The notes: generated by a model not told the origin, from the letters alone. A stretch of DNA of 64,000 nucleotides from Ichthyenterobacterium magnum (GCF_003610635.1 NZ_RAQJ01000003.1:310001-374000); one strand, 5' to 3'; positions 1-10,507 are shown, numbered from the stretch's first letter. Numbers and translations: made by a program.

Positions 1-1
1 G

Positions 2-3000
2 TTTGGTGTCTCACAAAATGGTGGGTCACATACTTATGATAACGTAGGGATTATAAATGCACGACATAATAACAATACTACAGCAACGACTCAAGAATTA
101 CATTATAATGCAAACAACATAGTAAACAACACGTCTGATATTGGTGCTTTTGGAACTATTTCTGACGAAAAATATTGGATAGGCCGTAGTGAAGGTTGGC
201 GAGGTAGTACTGATGCTCGAATAGCAGAAATTATAACTTACTCGGCAAGAAAAGACGACGCCAATTTAACACAAGAACGCAATAGAATTCAATCGTATTT
301 AGCTATTAAATATGGTATTACACTAGGCACAAATGGAACCTCTCAAGATTATGTAAATAGTGATGGTACGGTTATTTGGGATGTAAATACGGGTACACCT
401 GCTGAAGATGTTTTTAATCATGATATTGCCGGTATTGGGCGTGATGATGCTTCAGATTTACTACAAAAACAATCACGTAGTGTTAACAATGCTATAGATG
501 TTAGTGAAGGCACTAGAGGGCAAGGTGTACTTACTATGGGAATATCTAGTATTTATGACACCAATAATTTAAATCCTAGTACTGCTTTAGAAGATAAAGA
601 ATTTTTAATATGGGGAAATGATGGTGTAGACTTAGATAACGCTCCTATAAATGTTGAGATTAATATGAGCGCAAACATTACACCAGCAATACCAACAAGG
701 TTGGGAAGCCATACAGATGGATCTTGGGTCGAGTTTAACGGTATACCAAGAACATGGAAGGTTGTCGAAAACGTTAAAAACCCTTTAACAGACGATATTC
801 CTACAGTTGAAGTCGCTATATTAGAAAACGCCGTAAGAACAGCTGCTCCACCTAACGGAGTGTATTTAATGTTCATTTCTGACACGCCAAATTTTGATCC
901 TACAGCTGACTATAGAATTATGACCACAGACACCAATGAATTAGGTGAAGCTATAGTAAAAACAGATTACGATTTTGATGGTACAAAATACATAACATTT
1001 GGATGGGCTCCAGAAAGAGAGTATAAACGATCTATATATTTTAGTGGTGCTCCAATTTTACCAGCTACAACTTCAGATTATATTGATATGGAGGATGCCT
1101 TAGACTTAAACCCATCAGAGTTTACTGTATCTGCCTGGATTAAAAGAGAATCTGGTTCAGAAAACACATCCATTTTATCAAAAAGAAATACTATATACAC
1201 AACAGGATATGATTTAAAAGTTAACCTTACAGGCCATATAGAAATGCATTGGAATGGTGGTTCAGACCTCATTACCTCTAAAACACCAATACCTGTAGAT
1301 CAATGGCATCAAGTAGCTATTATTTATAGTGGTGGTACTGCTCGATTATATATTGATGGTGTTTTTGATGAAGAAGAAACATCTATGTCTAATCCAACTG
1401 CAACTAACGAATCCTTTTACATAGGAGCAGCTGGTAAAGGTAATCCTACGGCTTATTTTAAAGGTAATATTGACGAAGTACGTGTTTGGGATCGTGCACT
1501 TAGTGTAGACCAATTACGTTTAATAATGAATCAAGAAATTGAACAAAACTCTGAAACAATACCAAAAGTAAGAGGTACAGTTTTACCAAACTCAATTACT
1601 AAAAATCATATAAACTCCATTCCTTGGGATGATTTAATTGGTTATTATCCAATGTCTACATACACATATACAAATACTAAAGATGAGTCAGGTAAAGGAA
1701 ACCAAGGCGCTTTAAGAAACTTAAGAACTGTAGATAGACAAACTGCCCCATTACCATATCAAACTACACAAAATGGAACTAGCTGGGACACAGCAGCTAC
1801 ATGGAAAAATGGATCTGAACAAACTATTCCTGGCTCTGCCTCTATAGTAGATACAGACATTACTGTAGACTGGAATATTATTAACATTGGTCATGATATA
1901 AACATGAGTAATAGCACATTACCAATTGCGAATGCTGAAAACAGAACAGTCTTAGGCTTATTAATTCAAGATACATCATCATATACAGATGCAGTAGACC
2001 CAGAAAAAGATGAGCCTGCATATAGTGGCACACTAACAGTTGATGGTGTTACAGACAGAACGACAAGTACATTTACAGGAAATGGATTAACAGTAACGCA
2101 CTACTTAGATTTAGATGGTGATATTGATTTAGAAGGAGAATCTCAATTAATTCAAACTATTGGTAGTGATTTAGATGTTAACAGTTCTGGTACCCTGGAG
2201 AGAGATCAACAAGGCACAGCAGACACATATACCTATAATTATTGGGCGTCACCTGTAGGTATTTCTAACACATTATCAAACAACAATAGTTATACCTTAG
2301 CAAACGTTATAACAAATTTAAGTTACAATACATCTGGGTATAATGGTACTGCTGCTCCTTTAACAGTTGCAGATTATTGGATTTGGAAATTTGCAAATCA
2401 ACCAAATGGCGAGTATTCAGCATGGCAACATGTACGTAGTACAGGATCTTTATATCCTGGTCAAGGATATACAATGAAAGGACCAGGCTCAGGATCTATA
2501 CTAACTGATCAAAACTATGTTTTTAATGGAAAACCAAATAATGGAAATATTGGTACTAATGGTGATATAAAAGATTTAGACTTAGGCCCTAATAGTGATT
2601 ATTTAGTCGGTAACCCATATCCTTCAGCTATTGATGCAGTACAGTTTATTTTAGATAATGGACCTATAATTAACTATGATGATCCTGATCACCCAGAAAC
2701 AAACCCAATAACCGACGGAACACTCTACTTCTGGGAACATTGGGGTGGCGGAAGTCATATCTATGGAGAGTACCAAGGTGGTTATGCAACTTACAACTTA
2801 TCTGGAGGTGCACCAGCTGCTCATCAAGGAACAACACATCCTGATGTTGCAACAGGTGGAGCGCCTTCTAAAACTCCAGGCAGATATATTCCTGTAGGAC
2901 AAGGATTCTTTGTTGTTGGTGAAGGAACTGGAGGAAAAATTAATTTTAATAACGGACAACGTGTATTCCAAAAAGAGGCAGCTTCATTAAGTGGTTCTTC

Positions 3001-3736
3001 TGTTTTCCTTAGAAGCGGAAGCGGAAATAACTCAAATCAATCTGCAACTAACTCAGACAATAGACCAAAAATTAGAATCGGTTTTAACTCTGTTAATACT
3101 TTAAGAAGGCAATTATTATTAACCATAGATAATAATGCCACAACAGACATAGATTGGGGTTATGATGGTAAACTAAACGAAGAACAAACTGATGATTTAT
3201 ATTGGCTAATTAATGGTGAAAAACATATTATTCAAGGTAGTAATGAAATTGGAGGACAAACCGTATATCCTTTAGGTATTAAGACCAATACAAGTGGATT
3301 AAATACAATTACTATAGATGCCTTAGAAAATGTGCCAAATAATTTAAAAATTCTTGTACATGATATTGAGAATAACACATATCACAATTTAAGAACTAGT
3401 GATTTTGAATTCTCATTACCAGCTGGTGAATATTTAGATAAGTTTGAAATAACATTTTTTGAAGACGACGCTTTAAGCCTTGAAGAAAACGAACTAAACA
3501 ACTTAGAGATATACTACTCTAATGAAATAGAAAGCATTGTTTTATTAAACCCAACAAATAAAGACATAAAATATTTAGAGTTGTTTAATATAGCAGGACA
3601 ATCTATTGCAACTATTGACGATATTTCAGAACTGGACTATTCTGAATATAAAGTTAAGAACTTAAGCACAGGAACTTATATTATTAAAATACATACTGTA
3701 AGCGGTTCAGTATCTAAAAAAGTATTAGTGAAATAA
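2..3736 (+). CDS. Large secreted LamG-domain protein with T9SS sorting domain (5' partial)
   Basis: The frame is open from the left edge, so this is the last 1,244 residues of a longer protein; the ATG at 536 is internal. Near residues 96-175 is a block containing SYLAIKYGITLG followed by a GIGRDD segment, a pattern I associate with the DUF8202-type domain of giant flavobacterial surface proteins. A LamG/concanavalin A-like domain spans about 343-505 (from SIYFSG to VRVWDRALS). A long beta-rich part follows with the phrase VGNPYPSAIDA, common in T9SS cargo. The last 75 or so residues form a type A T9SS C-terminal domain ending in KKVLVK. It is probably exported across the outer membrane and kept on the surface or released; binding to glycans is an inference from LamG. 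A terminator follows directly. Confidence 0.85.
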   Translation, partial: FGVSQNGGSHTYDNVGIINARHNNNTTATTQELHYNANNIVNNTSDIGAFGTISDEKYWIGRSEGWRGSTDARIAEIITYSARKDDANLTQERNRIQSYLAIKYGITLGTNGTSQDYVNSDGTVIWDVNTGTPAEDVFNHDIAGIGRDDASDLLQKQSRSVNNAIDVSEGTRGQGVLTMGISSIYDTNNLNPSTALEDKEFLIWGNDGVDLDNAPINVEINMSANITPAIPTRLGSHTDGSWVEFNGIPRTWKVVENVKNPLTDDIPTVEVAILENAVRTAAPPNGVYLMFISDTPNFDPTADYRIMTTDTNELGEAIVKTDYDFDGTKYITFGWAPEREYKRSIYFSGAPILPATTSDYIDMEDALDLNPSEFTVSAWIKRESGSENTSILSKRNTIYTTGYDLKVNLTGHIEMHWNGGSDLITSKTPIPVDQWHQVAIIYSGGTARLYIDGVFDEEETSMSNPTATNESFYIGAAGKGNPTAYFKGNIDEVRVWDRALSVDQLRLIMNQEIEQNSETIPKVRGTVLPNSITKNHINSIPWDDLIGYYPMSTYTYTNTKDESGKGNQGALRNLRTVDRQTAPLPYQTTQNGTSWDTAATWKNGSEQTIPGSASIVDTDITVDWNIINIGHDINMSNSTLPIANAENRTVLGLLIQDTSSYTDAVDPEKDEPAYSGTLTVDGVTDRTTSTFTGNGLTVTHYLDLDGDIDLEGESQLIQTIGSDLDVNSSGTLERDQQGTADTYTYNYWASPVGISNTLSNNNSYTLANVITNLSYNTSGYNGTAAPLTVADYWIWKFANQPNGEYSAWQHVRSTGSLYPGQGYTMKGPGSGSILTDQNYVFNGKPNNGNIGTNGDIKDLDLGPNSDYLVGNPYPSAIDAVQFILDNGPIINYDDPDHPETNPITDGTLYFWEHWGGGSHIYGEYQGGYATYNLSGGAPAAHQGTTHPDVATGGAPSKTPGRYIPVGQGFFVVGEGTGGKINFNNGQRVFQKEAASLSGSSVFLRSGSGNNSNQSATNSDNRPKIRIGFNSVNTLRRQLLLTIDNNATTDIDWGYDGKLNEEQTDDLYWLINGEKHIIQGSNEIGGQTVYPLGIKTNTSGLNTITIDALENVPNNLKILVHDIENNTYHNLRTSDFEFSLPAGEYLDKFEITFFEDDALSLEENELNNLEIYYSNEIESIVLLNPTNKDIKYLELFNIAGQSIATIDDISELDYSEYKVKNLSTGTYIIKIHTVSGSVSKKVLVK

Positions 3737-3757
3737 CTTATCTTAACTCTTAACTAT

Positions 3758-3792
3758 AAAAGTCCCGAATTTGATTTGGGACTTTTTATTTT
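3758..3792 (+). terminator. Rho-independent terminator after the LamG gene
   Basis: AAAAGTCCC (3758-3766) pairs perfectly with GGGACTTTT (3778-3786) across an 11-base loop and is followed by a T-rich tract. It lies 22 bases past the stop codon. Confidence 0.85.
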
Positions 3793-3871
3793 TTAACTGT
3801 TCATAATAAGTTATAAACTTATGTCAACCTTAACTCATTTCAAGTTCTCATTACAAATGCTTAATTTATTG

Positions 3872-3905
3872 AATGATGAGATTCCGAAATAAATTCGGAA
3901 TGACG
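3872..3905. repeat. Dispersed palindromic repeat (GAGATTCCG...CGGAATGACG type)
   Basis: An imperfect palindrome with arms ATTCCGAA and TTCGGAAT, edged by GATGAG and GACG. A near-identical unit with T for C in the arms is at about 5570-5600, so the two flank hisS. Units of this kind are common in Bacteroidota intergenic DNA; their function is unknown. Confidence 0.65.
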
Positions 3906-3943
3906 CTCAGATTATACGTCTGGAAAAAAAGTATCTGTGCATT

Positions 3944-5326
3944 TTATTTTAATGCAGCTATAAGCTGTTCTAATGATAGGCTTTGCTGCTCACCAGAAGT
4001 CATGTTTTTTAATGTATATGTGTTTAAATTCACTTCAGACTCACCAACTAATATCACAAAAGGAATATGACGCTTATTTGCGTAATTCATTTGCTTTTTC
4101 ATTTTTGCACTATTAGGATATAGCTCTGCACTTACATTATTATTTCTAAGAGCTTTAACCGCTTTTAAACAAAAAAGTGCTTCAGTATCACCAAAATTAA
4201 TAAAAAGAGCCTCAACAGTATTTGTTATGGTTTTAGGAAACAAATCAAGTTCTTCAAGAACCAAATAGATGCGATCCAAACCAAAACTTATGCCAACACC
4301 ACTTACATCTTTAAGTCCAAAAATACCCGTAAGGTCATCATAACGACCGCCGCCACCAATGGAGCCCATTTTTACGTTTTTTGGAGCAGCAACTTCATAA
4401 ATTGCTCCTGTGTAATAGTTTAATCCTCTTGCAAGGGTAACATCTAATTCTAATTTGGCGGTTTGCAAAGCTAATTCTGAAATGCCTTTATCTATAAACT
4501 CTAATTCTTCAATTCCTTTTTTACCTTCTTCAGATGAAGACAAAATTGTTTTTAAACTTTCTATTTGAGACTCAAAAGATCCTGAAAGGTTAAACAAAGG
4601 CTGTAATTTTTCAATTTCAGATTGTGAAATACCTATGTCAAGCATTTCTTCTTTTACCTTCTCCTCGCCTATTTTATCTAATTTATCTAATGCAACTGTA
4701 AAATCTATGAGTTTGTCTTGTGCACCAATAACTTCTGCTATACCAGATAAAATTTTTCTGTTGTTAATTTTTATAGTAACACCTTCTAACTTTAAAGCCG
4801 AAAAAACAGCATCATACAATTGTACAAACTCTACTTCTTGCCAAAGCGACCTACTTCCTACAACATCTGCATCACACTGATAAAATTCTCTAAAACGTCC
4901 TTTTTGCGGTCTATCTGCTCTCCAAACGGGTTGAATTTGATAACGTTTAAACGGGAATTCTATCTCGTTTTGGTGTTGCACAACGTAACGTGCAAACGGT
5001 ACAGTTAAATCGTAACGCAATGCTTTTTCTGATATAAATTTAGATAATTTTTTACTATCTCTATCACCATAATCTGCATCACTTATAGCTCCTTTATTAG
5101 GGTTTAAATAATCACCAGAATTCAATATTTTAAAAATTAAACGATCGCCTTCATCTCCATACTTTCCCATCAAGGTTTCAGAGTTTTCAAAACTAGGTGT
5201 TTCAATAGGTTGAAATCCAAAACGTTCAAATTGCCCTCTAATCGTATTAAAAATATAATTACGTTTAGCAACTTGTTCTGGATTAAAATCTCTGGTTCCT
5301 TTTGGTATGCTTGGTTTTTGTGCCAT
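3944..5326 (-). CDS. hisS: Histidyl-tRNA synthetase
   Basis: Class II aminoacyl-tRNA synthetase that charges tRNA-His in the cytoplasm. In this 460-residue protein I see [12 protein letters not shown] (104-115), motif 2 [15 protein letters not shown] (143-157), the histidine-specific [10 protein letters not shown] (298-307), GGGGRYDDL (324-332) and motif 3 [11 protein letters not shown] (343-353). A C-terminal anticodon-binding domain follows. The start is the ATG at 5326 (MAQKPSIP); the frame can be extended upstream only to a TTG five codons earlier, which is less likely. A short insertion at about residues 78-100 separates motif 1 from the RYDLTVPF block. It is monocistronic, with repeat-bearing spacers on both sides. 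Confidence 0.97.
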   Translation of the reverse strand: MAQKPSIPKGTRDFNPEQVAKRNYIFNTIRGQFERFGFQPIETPSFENSETLMGKYGDEGDRLIFKILNSGDYLNPNKGAISDADYGDRDSKKLSKFISEKALRYDLTVPFARYVVQHQNEIEFPFKRYQIQPVWRADRPQKGRFREFYQCDADVVGSRSLWQEVEFVQLYDAVFSALKLEGVTIKINNRKILSGIAEVIGAQDKLIDFTVALDKLDKIGEEKVKEEMLDIGISQSEIEKLQPLFNLSGSFESQIESLKTILSSSEEGKKGIEELEFIDKGISELALQTAKLELDVTLARGLNYYTGAIYEVAAPKNVKMGSIGGGGRYDDLTGIFGLKDVSGVGISFGLDRIYLVLEELDLFPKTITNTVEALFINFGDTEALFCLKAVKALRNNNVSAELYPNSAKMKKQMNYANKRHIPFVILVGESEVNLNTYTLKNMTSGEQQSLSLEQLIAALK

Positions 5327-5341
5327 AGTTGTTATCCACAA

Positions 5342-5663
5342 CAGTGGAAATCAAATTTAGTTATTACTAATTTAGAATTAATGAGTTTCTTAAAAAAACA
5401 CTTCTACTGCGCTCAGTGTGACATTTTTAAGAATTGTAAAAATATTATAATTTTTACTGGCAATTACATCTTATTAAAAAATAATTTGACTGTCTTTTTC
5501 TGTCATATTTACAATTTGTCACCCTGAATTTATTTCAGGACCACACCTTATAATGTTGGTTTTCAACCTTATGAGATTCTGAATCAAGTTCAGAATGACG
5601 TATTTTTTTTGCTTTATTACACTTTATGAATACTCATAAAAACCAAATAACTCAATAAAGTTA
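5342..5663. repeat. Gene-free spacer with several dispersed palindromic repeat fragments
   Basis: This 320-base spacer between two minus-strand genes holds no credible gene. At about 5400-5425 is a unit TTCTACTGCGCTCAGTGTGAC, related to the CGA-type intergenic repeats seen elsewhere in the window. At 5517-5545 is a GTCACCCTGAA...TTCAGG palindrome. At 5570-5600 is a GAGATTCTGAA...TTCAGAATGACG palindrome. Three related units in one spacer look like successive insertions, or expansion of a non-autonomous repeat family. Confidence 0.6.
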
Positions 5664-6137
5664 TTATTTACTCACTAAGGTCTCGAAGTATTTATATAAA
5701 TCACCTTTAGTAATCACGCCACCTTGTTGAATAAGTTTAAACTTATCTAATGCTTTATCGTCTGAATATTCTTTTTTAGATGTATAAAACTCTACCTCAT
5801 CAGACAACAAATTAGTTCTAAACCATTCAAAACCTTCTTTTGTGGTTAAATCTATAGCAGTATTAGTTATTTTTAAAGCAATTAACCGCATTGATTGCTC
5901 TGTTAAATGAAATAAATGCATTTGCTGTGACGATATATGCTCGATATAATTAACCTTTGTTAAAACACCTTCCCAAACCAAATCGCTAAACACATCTAGT
6001 TCTTGCTCTGCTACTTCTGGTTTATCTTCTTTAATAGCCTTCCATTCTTCTGCTGTGATAGATTGCGTAGCCAAAAAATTAATAAATTCTTGGTGTAACT
6101 CTTCAAACTGTTCCTTTGTAAGTCTAGTATATTTCAT
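5664..6137 (-). CDS. DUF6495 family protein
   Basis: A 157-residue cytoplasmic protein with no signal peptide or membrane segment, rich in charged residues and predicted mostly helical. The N-terminus KYTRLTKEQFEELHQEF and the SITAEEW phrase match what I recall of DUF6495, a small conserved family of Flavobacteriia. No catalytic motif is evident and the function is unknown. The next upstream gene on the strand (the Oar receptor, ending at 6205) is 67 bases away, so co-transcription is possible. Confidence 0.75.
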   Translation of the reverse strand: MKYTRLTKEQFEELHQEFINFLATQSITAEEWKAIKEDKPEVAEQELDVFSDLVWEGVLTKVNYIEHISSQQMHLFHLTEQSMRLIALKITNTAIDLTTKEGFEWFRTNLLSDEVEFYTSKKEYSDDKALDKFKLIQQGGVITKGDLYKYFETLVSK

Positions 6138-6204
6138 ATTATAATAATAAAAAATGCGCTCTTAAAATTAAGAGCGCAAATTTACTTATTATAAGTTAAT
6201 TTTC

Positions 6205-9200
6205 TTAGAAAATATAACGTAATCCAAATTGTGCTTGCCAACGTGATGCAAGACTTGTATCATAATTAAATGTTTCTATTAAGTCTGGATTAAATGTATA
6301 TGTTGGTACATTGTTAGCATCTATACTATCTATACCAATTGGTTGTACACTATTTGGTTGTTGTACAACACCCCAATCACTATTAAGTAAGTTACCTAAG
6401 TTAAGAATATCTACACTAAACTGAATGGTGTTGTATTTATCTTCACCTACTTTAATTTTATAATCTTGTAGTAGCTTAACATCCCAACGACTTCTCCATG
6501 GTGCTTTTGCACCATAACGTTCAGCATAGCTTCCTCTGTTATCACTTAAATAATCATCTTGTTGTATATAAGCTTCAAAAGCTTCAGCTTGTCCTGGTGC
6601 AGCAAAATTCATTTGTTGTACTTCACTAGTTGTAGGAATATATAATAAGTCGTTAATACCAGAACCATCACCATTAATATCTCCACCATAAGTATAATTA
6701 AAACGTCCACCTTGAGCATATTCAAAAAAGCCTGAAATAGTGGTTGACCACTTATCATTACCATAGACCCATCTTTTGCTAGCAACACCAACAACTCTAT
6801 GTGTATCACCATACTTAGAGTATGATAACACGTCATCATTTACATTACCAGAAATTGGATTACCCGCAAAAGCATCACTAGTAATTTCTGCCTCAATAGA
6901 GTTTACATCTTTTGAGTTTAAATAACTATATGCTAAACTCGTAAATAACCCATTATCAAAGTTCTTTTGCGCTTTAATAACGGCGTTAATAGTTCGTCCT
7001 TTATCAGAATTTGTAAATACGTAAGCATTATTAATAAGGTCACTTGCTAAATAAATTGGTCTATTATCAACTCCACCTAAAGTTCCTGAAGGTTCTGTTA
7101 ATCCCCAATTTTGTACGTGAGCACCATTAATATCTTTAGTATACGCTAAATCACCTGTTAAAATAACACCATTTTCAAGTTTATAATCTACACCTAAATT
7201 AGTTCGCCATACTTGAGGAAACTTATAATCAGGATCTACTGCTTGTAAGAAAAATACATCTGGATTAGCAATTTGGTTTCCTAACCAAACAAAAGGGAAA
7301 CGCCCTGTAAATAACCCAGAACCTCCTCGAAGTTGAAATGTTTTGTCACCTCTTACATCATAATTAAATCCTACTCTAGGAGATATTAACCAATCATTAC
7401 TTGGCATATTTGTATTATCTATTAATACTGTTTCTCCAGTATTAGGATTTACATAAGGAATATCTGGTACAACTACGCCTCTATCAATAACTTCTTGAGC
7501 TTTCTCTGCAGAATCGAAAAATAAAGGTTTATCAAAACGCAAACCATAGGTTAACTTAAACTTTTCGTTTACGTTCCATTCATCCTGAATGTAAAATGAT
7601 AACTGACCTACATTAGTTTCGGCTAATGTCCAACCGCCTGGAGTTCCAGGAGGAACTGCATTATTAGCATTAAATACATTTTGTGCGTTAGCAAATGTGC
7701 CTACATAATCATTAGCATTAAAATCAGCGATATCTACACCACCAAAAAGGTCAAAACCATAAGCTGTTAAATTAAAAGAGTTATCAAATTGAAATTTTTC
7801 AAATGAAAAGCCAACAGTATAGGTATGATTTCCTTGATAGAAGTTTAAATTATCTGAAAATTGCAATACTTTCTGGTCTAACTTATTATGCACAGAAAAA
7901 GGTTCATGACCAGCTATGATATAATTTGACCCATCTTTAGTAATATTAATTGATGGTCCAGGCGTTGAAAACGGATTTCTAAAATCATCAAAATGTGTAT
8001 ATCCAATTTGTAATTTATTTGATGCTGTATTAGATAAGGTTGAGTTTAATTCTATCTGAACAGATTTTAGCTTATTATTAATTTCGTAACCAGAATTTTC
8101 AAACTGTAATGTATTCGCATTTGGACCTCTAAATCCTATAGCTGTTGGATGTGCAGGTTTTTCTTTTGATGCGTCTAACCAGTTATAAATTACAGCTAGC
8201 CTGTTATTATCATTAATATTCCAATCTAGTTTTATAATCCCTTTTGTAGATTCTGAGCCAAATGTAAAATCTTTATATGCTCCTGGATTATATCCTATAT
8301 CTAAAAGCGCTTGTTGTACAGCCATTAAATCTGTTTCTAATACTCTAGATTCATTTATTGCACCACTTCCTGTATTAGGCACCCAACCATTACTTCCTAA
8401 ATCTGTTCGTTCATCTTTTTCAAAATTAGCAAAAAAGAATAATTTGTTTTTTATAATTGGCCCTCCAATACTAACTCCATATTGATTTTGTTCTAGCTTA
8501 GGTTTAACAACATCTTCACCTCTAATTTTTCCTCCTGTAAAGCTTTCATTTCTTGTAAAACCATAAACAGTACCATGAAACTCATTTGTTCCACTTTTGG
8601 TTACTGCATTTACAGATGCTCCAGTAAAACCAGATTGTGTAACATCGTAAGGTGCTGTTGTTACAGTAATTTGATCAATTGCATCTATAGATATAGGTGA
8701 AGAATCTGTTTGTCCGCCAGGCTGTGCAGCATCTAAACCAAATGGGTTATTAAAAATTGCTCCATCTAATGAGAAATTATTGAACTGATCATTTCTACCT
8801 CCAAACGAACCACCACTAGCTGTTGGTTCTAATCTTGTAAAATCGTTTGTTGACCTAGATATTGTGGGAAGTCTAGTTAACTCTCGTCTGCCAACTGCTG
8901 TCTCAGCTCCTGTTCTATCATTACTAAAAGTACTTGTGCCAGAAGTTGCTGTAATAATTACAGCATCTAGTTGCTCACTATCAGTAACCATAGAAACATT
9001 TATATTTTCGGTTTCGCCTAAAGTAAGGTATACATCACTAAATGTTTGGTCTTTGTAACCTACATAACTTATAGTTATTGTATATGGACCACCAACTCTT
9101 AAATTGAGTAAATTGTATCTACCATCAAAATTTGTAGCGGCACCAAACTTAGTTCCTGTTGGCGTATGAACTGCCAACACGTTAGCTCCAGGTAAAGGAT

Positions 9201-9306
9201 CGGAGTTTTCATCTAAAACTAGACCTTTAATATTTGATGTAGTGACCTGTGAAAATCCCGCAATTGCAAAAAGCAAAAACAGAATTGATAGAAAAGATTT
9301 TTTCAT
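6205..9306 (-). CDS. Oar-type TonB-dependent outer-membrane receptor
   Basis: A 1,033-residue outer-membrane protein. It has a signal peptide (MKKSFLSILFLLFAIAGFSQ), a CarboxypepD regulatory-like beta domain (about 24-105, beginning IKGLVLDENSDPLPGA), and a plug domain with a VYGF transition into the barrel. The barrel ends in the typical aromatic C-terminus FGLRYIF. Domain order and length match the Oar/OmpA-related TonB receptors of Bacteroidota rather than SusC; no SusD partner lies next to it. The substrate is unknown; some Oar proteins take part in protein or peptide handling. A terminator (9348-9384) separates it from the upstream ribosomal operon, so it is likely transcribed from its own promoter. 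Confidence 0.9.
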   Translation of the reverse strand: MKKSFLSILFLLFAIAGFSQVTTSNIKGLVLDENSDPLPGANVLAVHTPTGTKFGAATNFDGRYNLLNLRVGGPYTITISYVGYKDQTFSDVYLTLGETENINVSMVTDSEQLDAVIITATSGTSTFSNDRTGAETAVGRRELTRLPTISRSTNDFTRLEPTASGGSFGGRNDQFNNFSLDGAIFNNPFGLDAAQPGGQTDSSPISIDAIDQITVTTAPYDVTQSGFTGASVNAVTKSGTNEFHGTVYGFTRNESFTGGKIRGEDVVKPKLEQNQYGVSIGGPIIKNKLFFFANFEKDERTDLGSNGWVPNTGSGAINESRVLETDLMAVQQALLDIGYNPGAYKDFTFGSESTKGIIKLDWNINDNNRLAVIYNWLDASKEKPAHPTAIGFRGPNANTLQFENSGYEINNKLKSVQIELNSTLSNTASNKLQIGYTHFDDFRNPFSTPGPSINITKDGSNYIIAGHEPFSVHNKLDQKVLQFSDNLNFYQGNHTYTVGFSFEKFQFDNSFNLTAYGFDLFGGVDIADFNANDYVGTFANAQNVFNANNAVPPGTPGGWTLAETNVGQLSFYIQDEWNVNEKFKLTYGLRFDKPLFFDSAEKAQEVIDRGVVVPDIPYVNPNTGETVLIDNTNMPSNDWLISPRVGFNYDVRGDKTFQLRGGSGLFTGRFPFVWLGNQIANPDVFFLQAVDPDYKFPQVWRTNLGVDYKLENGVILTGDLAYTKDINGAHVQNWGLTEPSGTLGGVDNRPIYLASDLINNAYVFTNSDKGRTINAVIKAQKNFDNGLFTSLAYSYLNSKDVNSIEAEITSDAFAGNPISGNVNDDVLSYSKYGDTHRVVGVASKRWVYGNDKWSTTISGFFEYAQGGRFNYTYGGDINGDGSGINDLLYIPTTSEVQQMNFAAPGQAEAFEAYIQQDDYLSDNRGSYAERYGAKAPWRSRWDVKLLQDYKIKVGEDKYNTIQFSVDILNLGNLLNSDWGVVQQPNSVQPIGIDSIDANNVPTYTFNPDLIETFNYDTSLASRWQAQFGLRYIF

Positions 9307-9347
9307 TGGTTATATTTAGATTAATTAATTAGTTCTATAAATATAGA

Positions 9348-9384
9348 TAAAAAAAAAAAGACTGTTCTTTCGAACAGTCTTTTT
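9348..9384 (-). terminator. Terminator of the rpsF-rpsR-rplI operon
   Basis: AGACTGTTC (9359-9367) pairs with GAACAGTCT (9372-9380) around a 4-base loop. On the minus strand the hairpin is followed by 11 consecutive T. It lies 23 bases past the rplI stop codon. Confidence 0.9.
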
Positions 9385-9406
9385 CTATAAATCTAAGATG
9401 TGAGTT

Positions 9407-9856
9407 TTAAGCTTCTGCTACAACCTCAAAAGGTAAATCAACAGTAACTTCTCTATGAAGTCTAATTACTGCATCATACTTTCCTAAACGTTTTACAGTT
9501 CCTCCAGTTACTGCAATAAACTTTTTGTCAATCTCATGACCTTCTTTTTGCAAAGCGTTTGCTAAATCTATATTGTTTACTGAACCAAATAATTTATCTC
9601 CAGTTCCAACTTTAGATGCAATCTTAATTTCTAATGTTTTAAGAGCCTCAGCAATTTTAGTTGCTTCATCGACAACTTTCTTTTCTTTAAAAGCTCTTTG
9701 CTTTAAAGTTTCTGCTAATACTTTTTTAGCAGAAATTGTAGCCATTACAGCTTGTCCTTGAGGAATTAAAAAATTTCTACCATAACCGTTCTTTACTGTT
9801 ACAATATCGTCTTTAAATCCTAAGTTTTCAACGTCTTGTTTTAATATAAGTTCCAT
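9407..9856 (-). CDS. rplI: 50S ribosomal protein L9
   Basis: 149 residues, normal for bL9. The N-terminal RNA-binding domain shows MELILKQDVENLGFKDD and the glycine/asparagine-rich loop VKNGYGRNFLIPQG, followed by a long connecting helix and a C-terminal domain. It binds 23S rRNA near the L1 stalk and helps maintain reading frame. It is the last gene of the rpsF-rpsR-rplI operon, 13 bases after rpsR, and is followed by a strong terminator. Confidence 0.98.
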   Translation of the reverse strand: MELILKQDVENLGFKDDIVTVKNGYGRNFLIPQGQAVMATISAKKVLAETLKQRAFKEKKVVDEATKIAEALKTLEIKIASKVGTGDKLFGSVNNIDLANALQKEGHEIDKKFIAVTGGTVKRLGKYDAVIRLHREVTVDLPFEVVAEA

Positions 9857-9869
9857 AGTTATTGGTATT

Positions 9870-10166
9870 TTATTTTAATAAATCTGCAACATACGGCATC
9901 AAAGCTAAATGACGCGCTCTTTTTACTGCTACAGATACCTTTCTTTGATATTTTAATGATGTTCCTGTTAAACGTCTTGGTAAGATTTTACCTTGTTCGT
10001 TTACAAAACCTAATAACCAATCTGCATCTTTATAATCAACATACTTGATGCCAGATTTTTTAAAACGACAATATTTTTTTGTTTTGCTAGTGTCTATATT
10101 TAATGGAGTAAGATATCTAATCTCTCCATCCTTCTTTCCTTTTGCTTGTTGTTCTATTGAAGACAT
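9870..10166 (-). CDS. rpsR: 30S ribosomal protein S18
   Basis: 98 residues; bS18 is usually 75-90, the surplus being an N-terminal extension ([18 protein letters not shown]). Conserved core: [16 protein letters not shown], the [16 protein letters not shown] segment and the C-terminal [11 protein letters not shown]. It binds the central domain of 16S rRNA as a heterodimer with S6, encoded 2 bases upstream. Confidence 0.97.
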   Translation of the reverse strand: MSSIEQQAKGKKDGEIRYLTPLNIDTSKTKKYCRFKKSGIKYVDYKDADWLLGFVNEQGKILPRRLTGTSLKYQRKVSVAVKRARHLALMPYVADLLK

Positions 10167-10168
10167 AA

Positions 10169-10507
10169 TTACGCTTTTTGTTTTAGTTTAGCTCTTCTTC
10201 GTTCTGCCCAAGAAATAGCATGTTTATCTAATTTTACAGTTAAGTAACGCATAAAACGCTCATCACGTCTAAACTCTACTTCTAATGGAGTAATTACTTC
10301 TCCATCTACTGTGTACTCAAATAAGTGATAAAAACCACTCTTTTTGTTTTGAATTGGGTAAGCTAATTTTTTTAAGCCCCAATCTTCTTTGGCTACCATC
10401 TTTGCTCCTTTAGAAACAAGAAAATCTTCGTATTTCTTTACTGTTTCCTTTATCTGATCTTCAGATAAAACGGGATTTAAGATGAAAACAGTTTCATAAT
10501 GATTCAT
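10169..10507 (-). CDS. rpsF: 30S ribosomal protein S6
   Basis: 112 residues, a single ferredoxin-like bS6 domain starting [12 protein letters not shown], with the [20 protein letters not shown] strand and [13 protein letters not shown] near the end. First gene of the operon with rpsR and rplI. Unlike many Proteobacteria, no ssb or priB is inserted. A Bacteroidota-type promoter lies just upstream, diverging from the LytTR regulator gene. Confidence 0.97.
   Translation of the reverse strand: MNHYETVFILNPVLSEDQIKETVKKYEDFLVSKGAKMVAKEDWGLKKLAYPIQNKKSGFYHLFEYTVDGEVITPLEVEFRRDERFMRYLTVKLDKHAISWAERRRAKLKQKA

Noticed and set aside
553-885. Minus-strand reading frame of 110 codons inside the LamG gene
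   Set aside because: It lies wholly inside a well-supported gene and resembles no protein.
3873-4070. Small plus-strand reading frame at the 3' end of hisS
   Set aside because: Starts in a palindromic repeat and overlaps hisS; no support.
5210-5527. Plus-strand reading frame across the hisS start and spacer
   Set aside because: It overlaps hisS on the opposite strand and runs through dispersed repeats; composition is not protein-like.
6609-6839. Overlapping minus-strand frame within the Oar receptor gene
   Set aside because: Out of frame shadow of the receptor; no independent signals.
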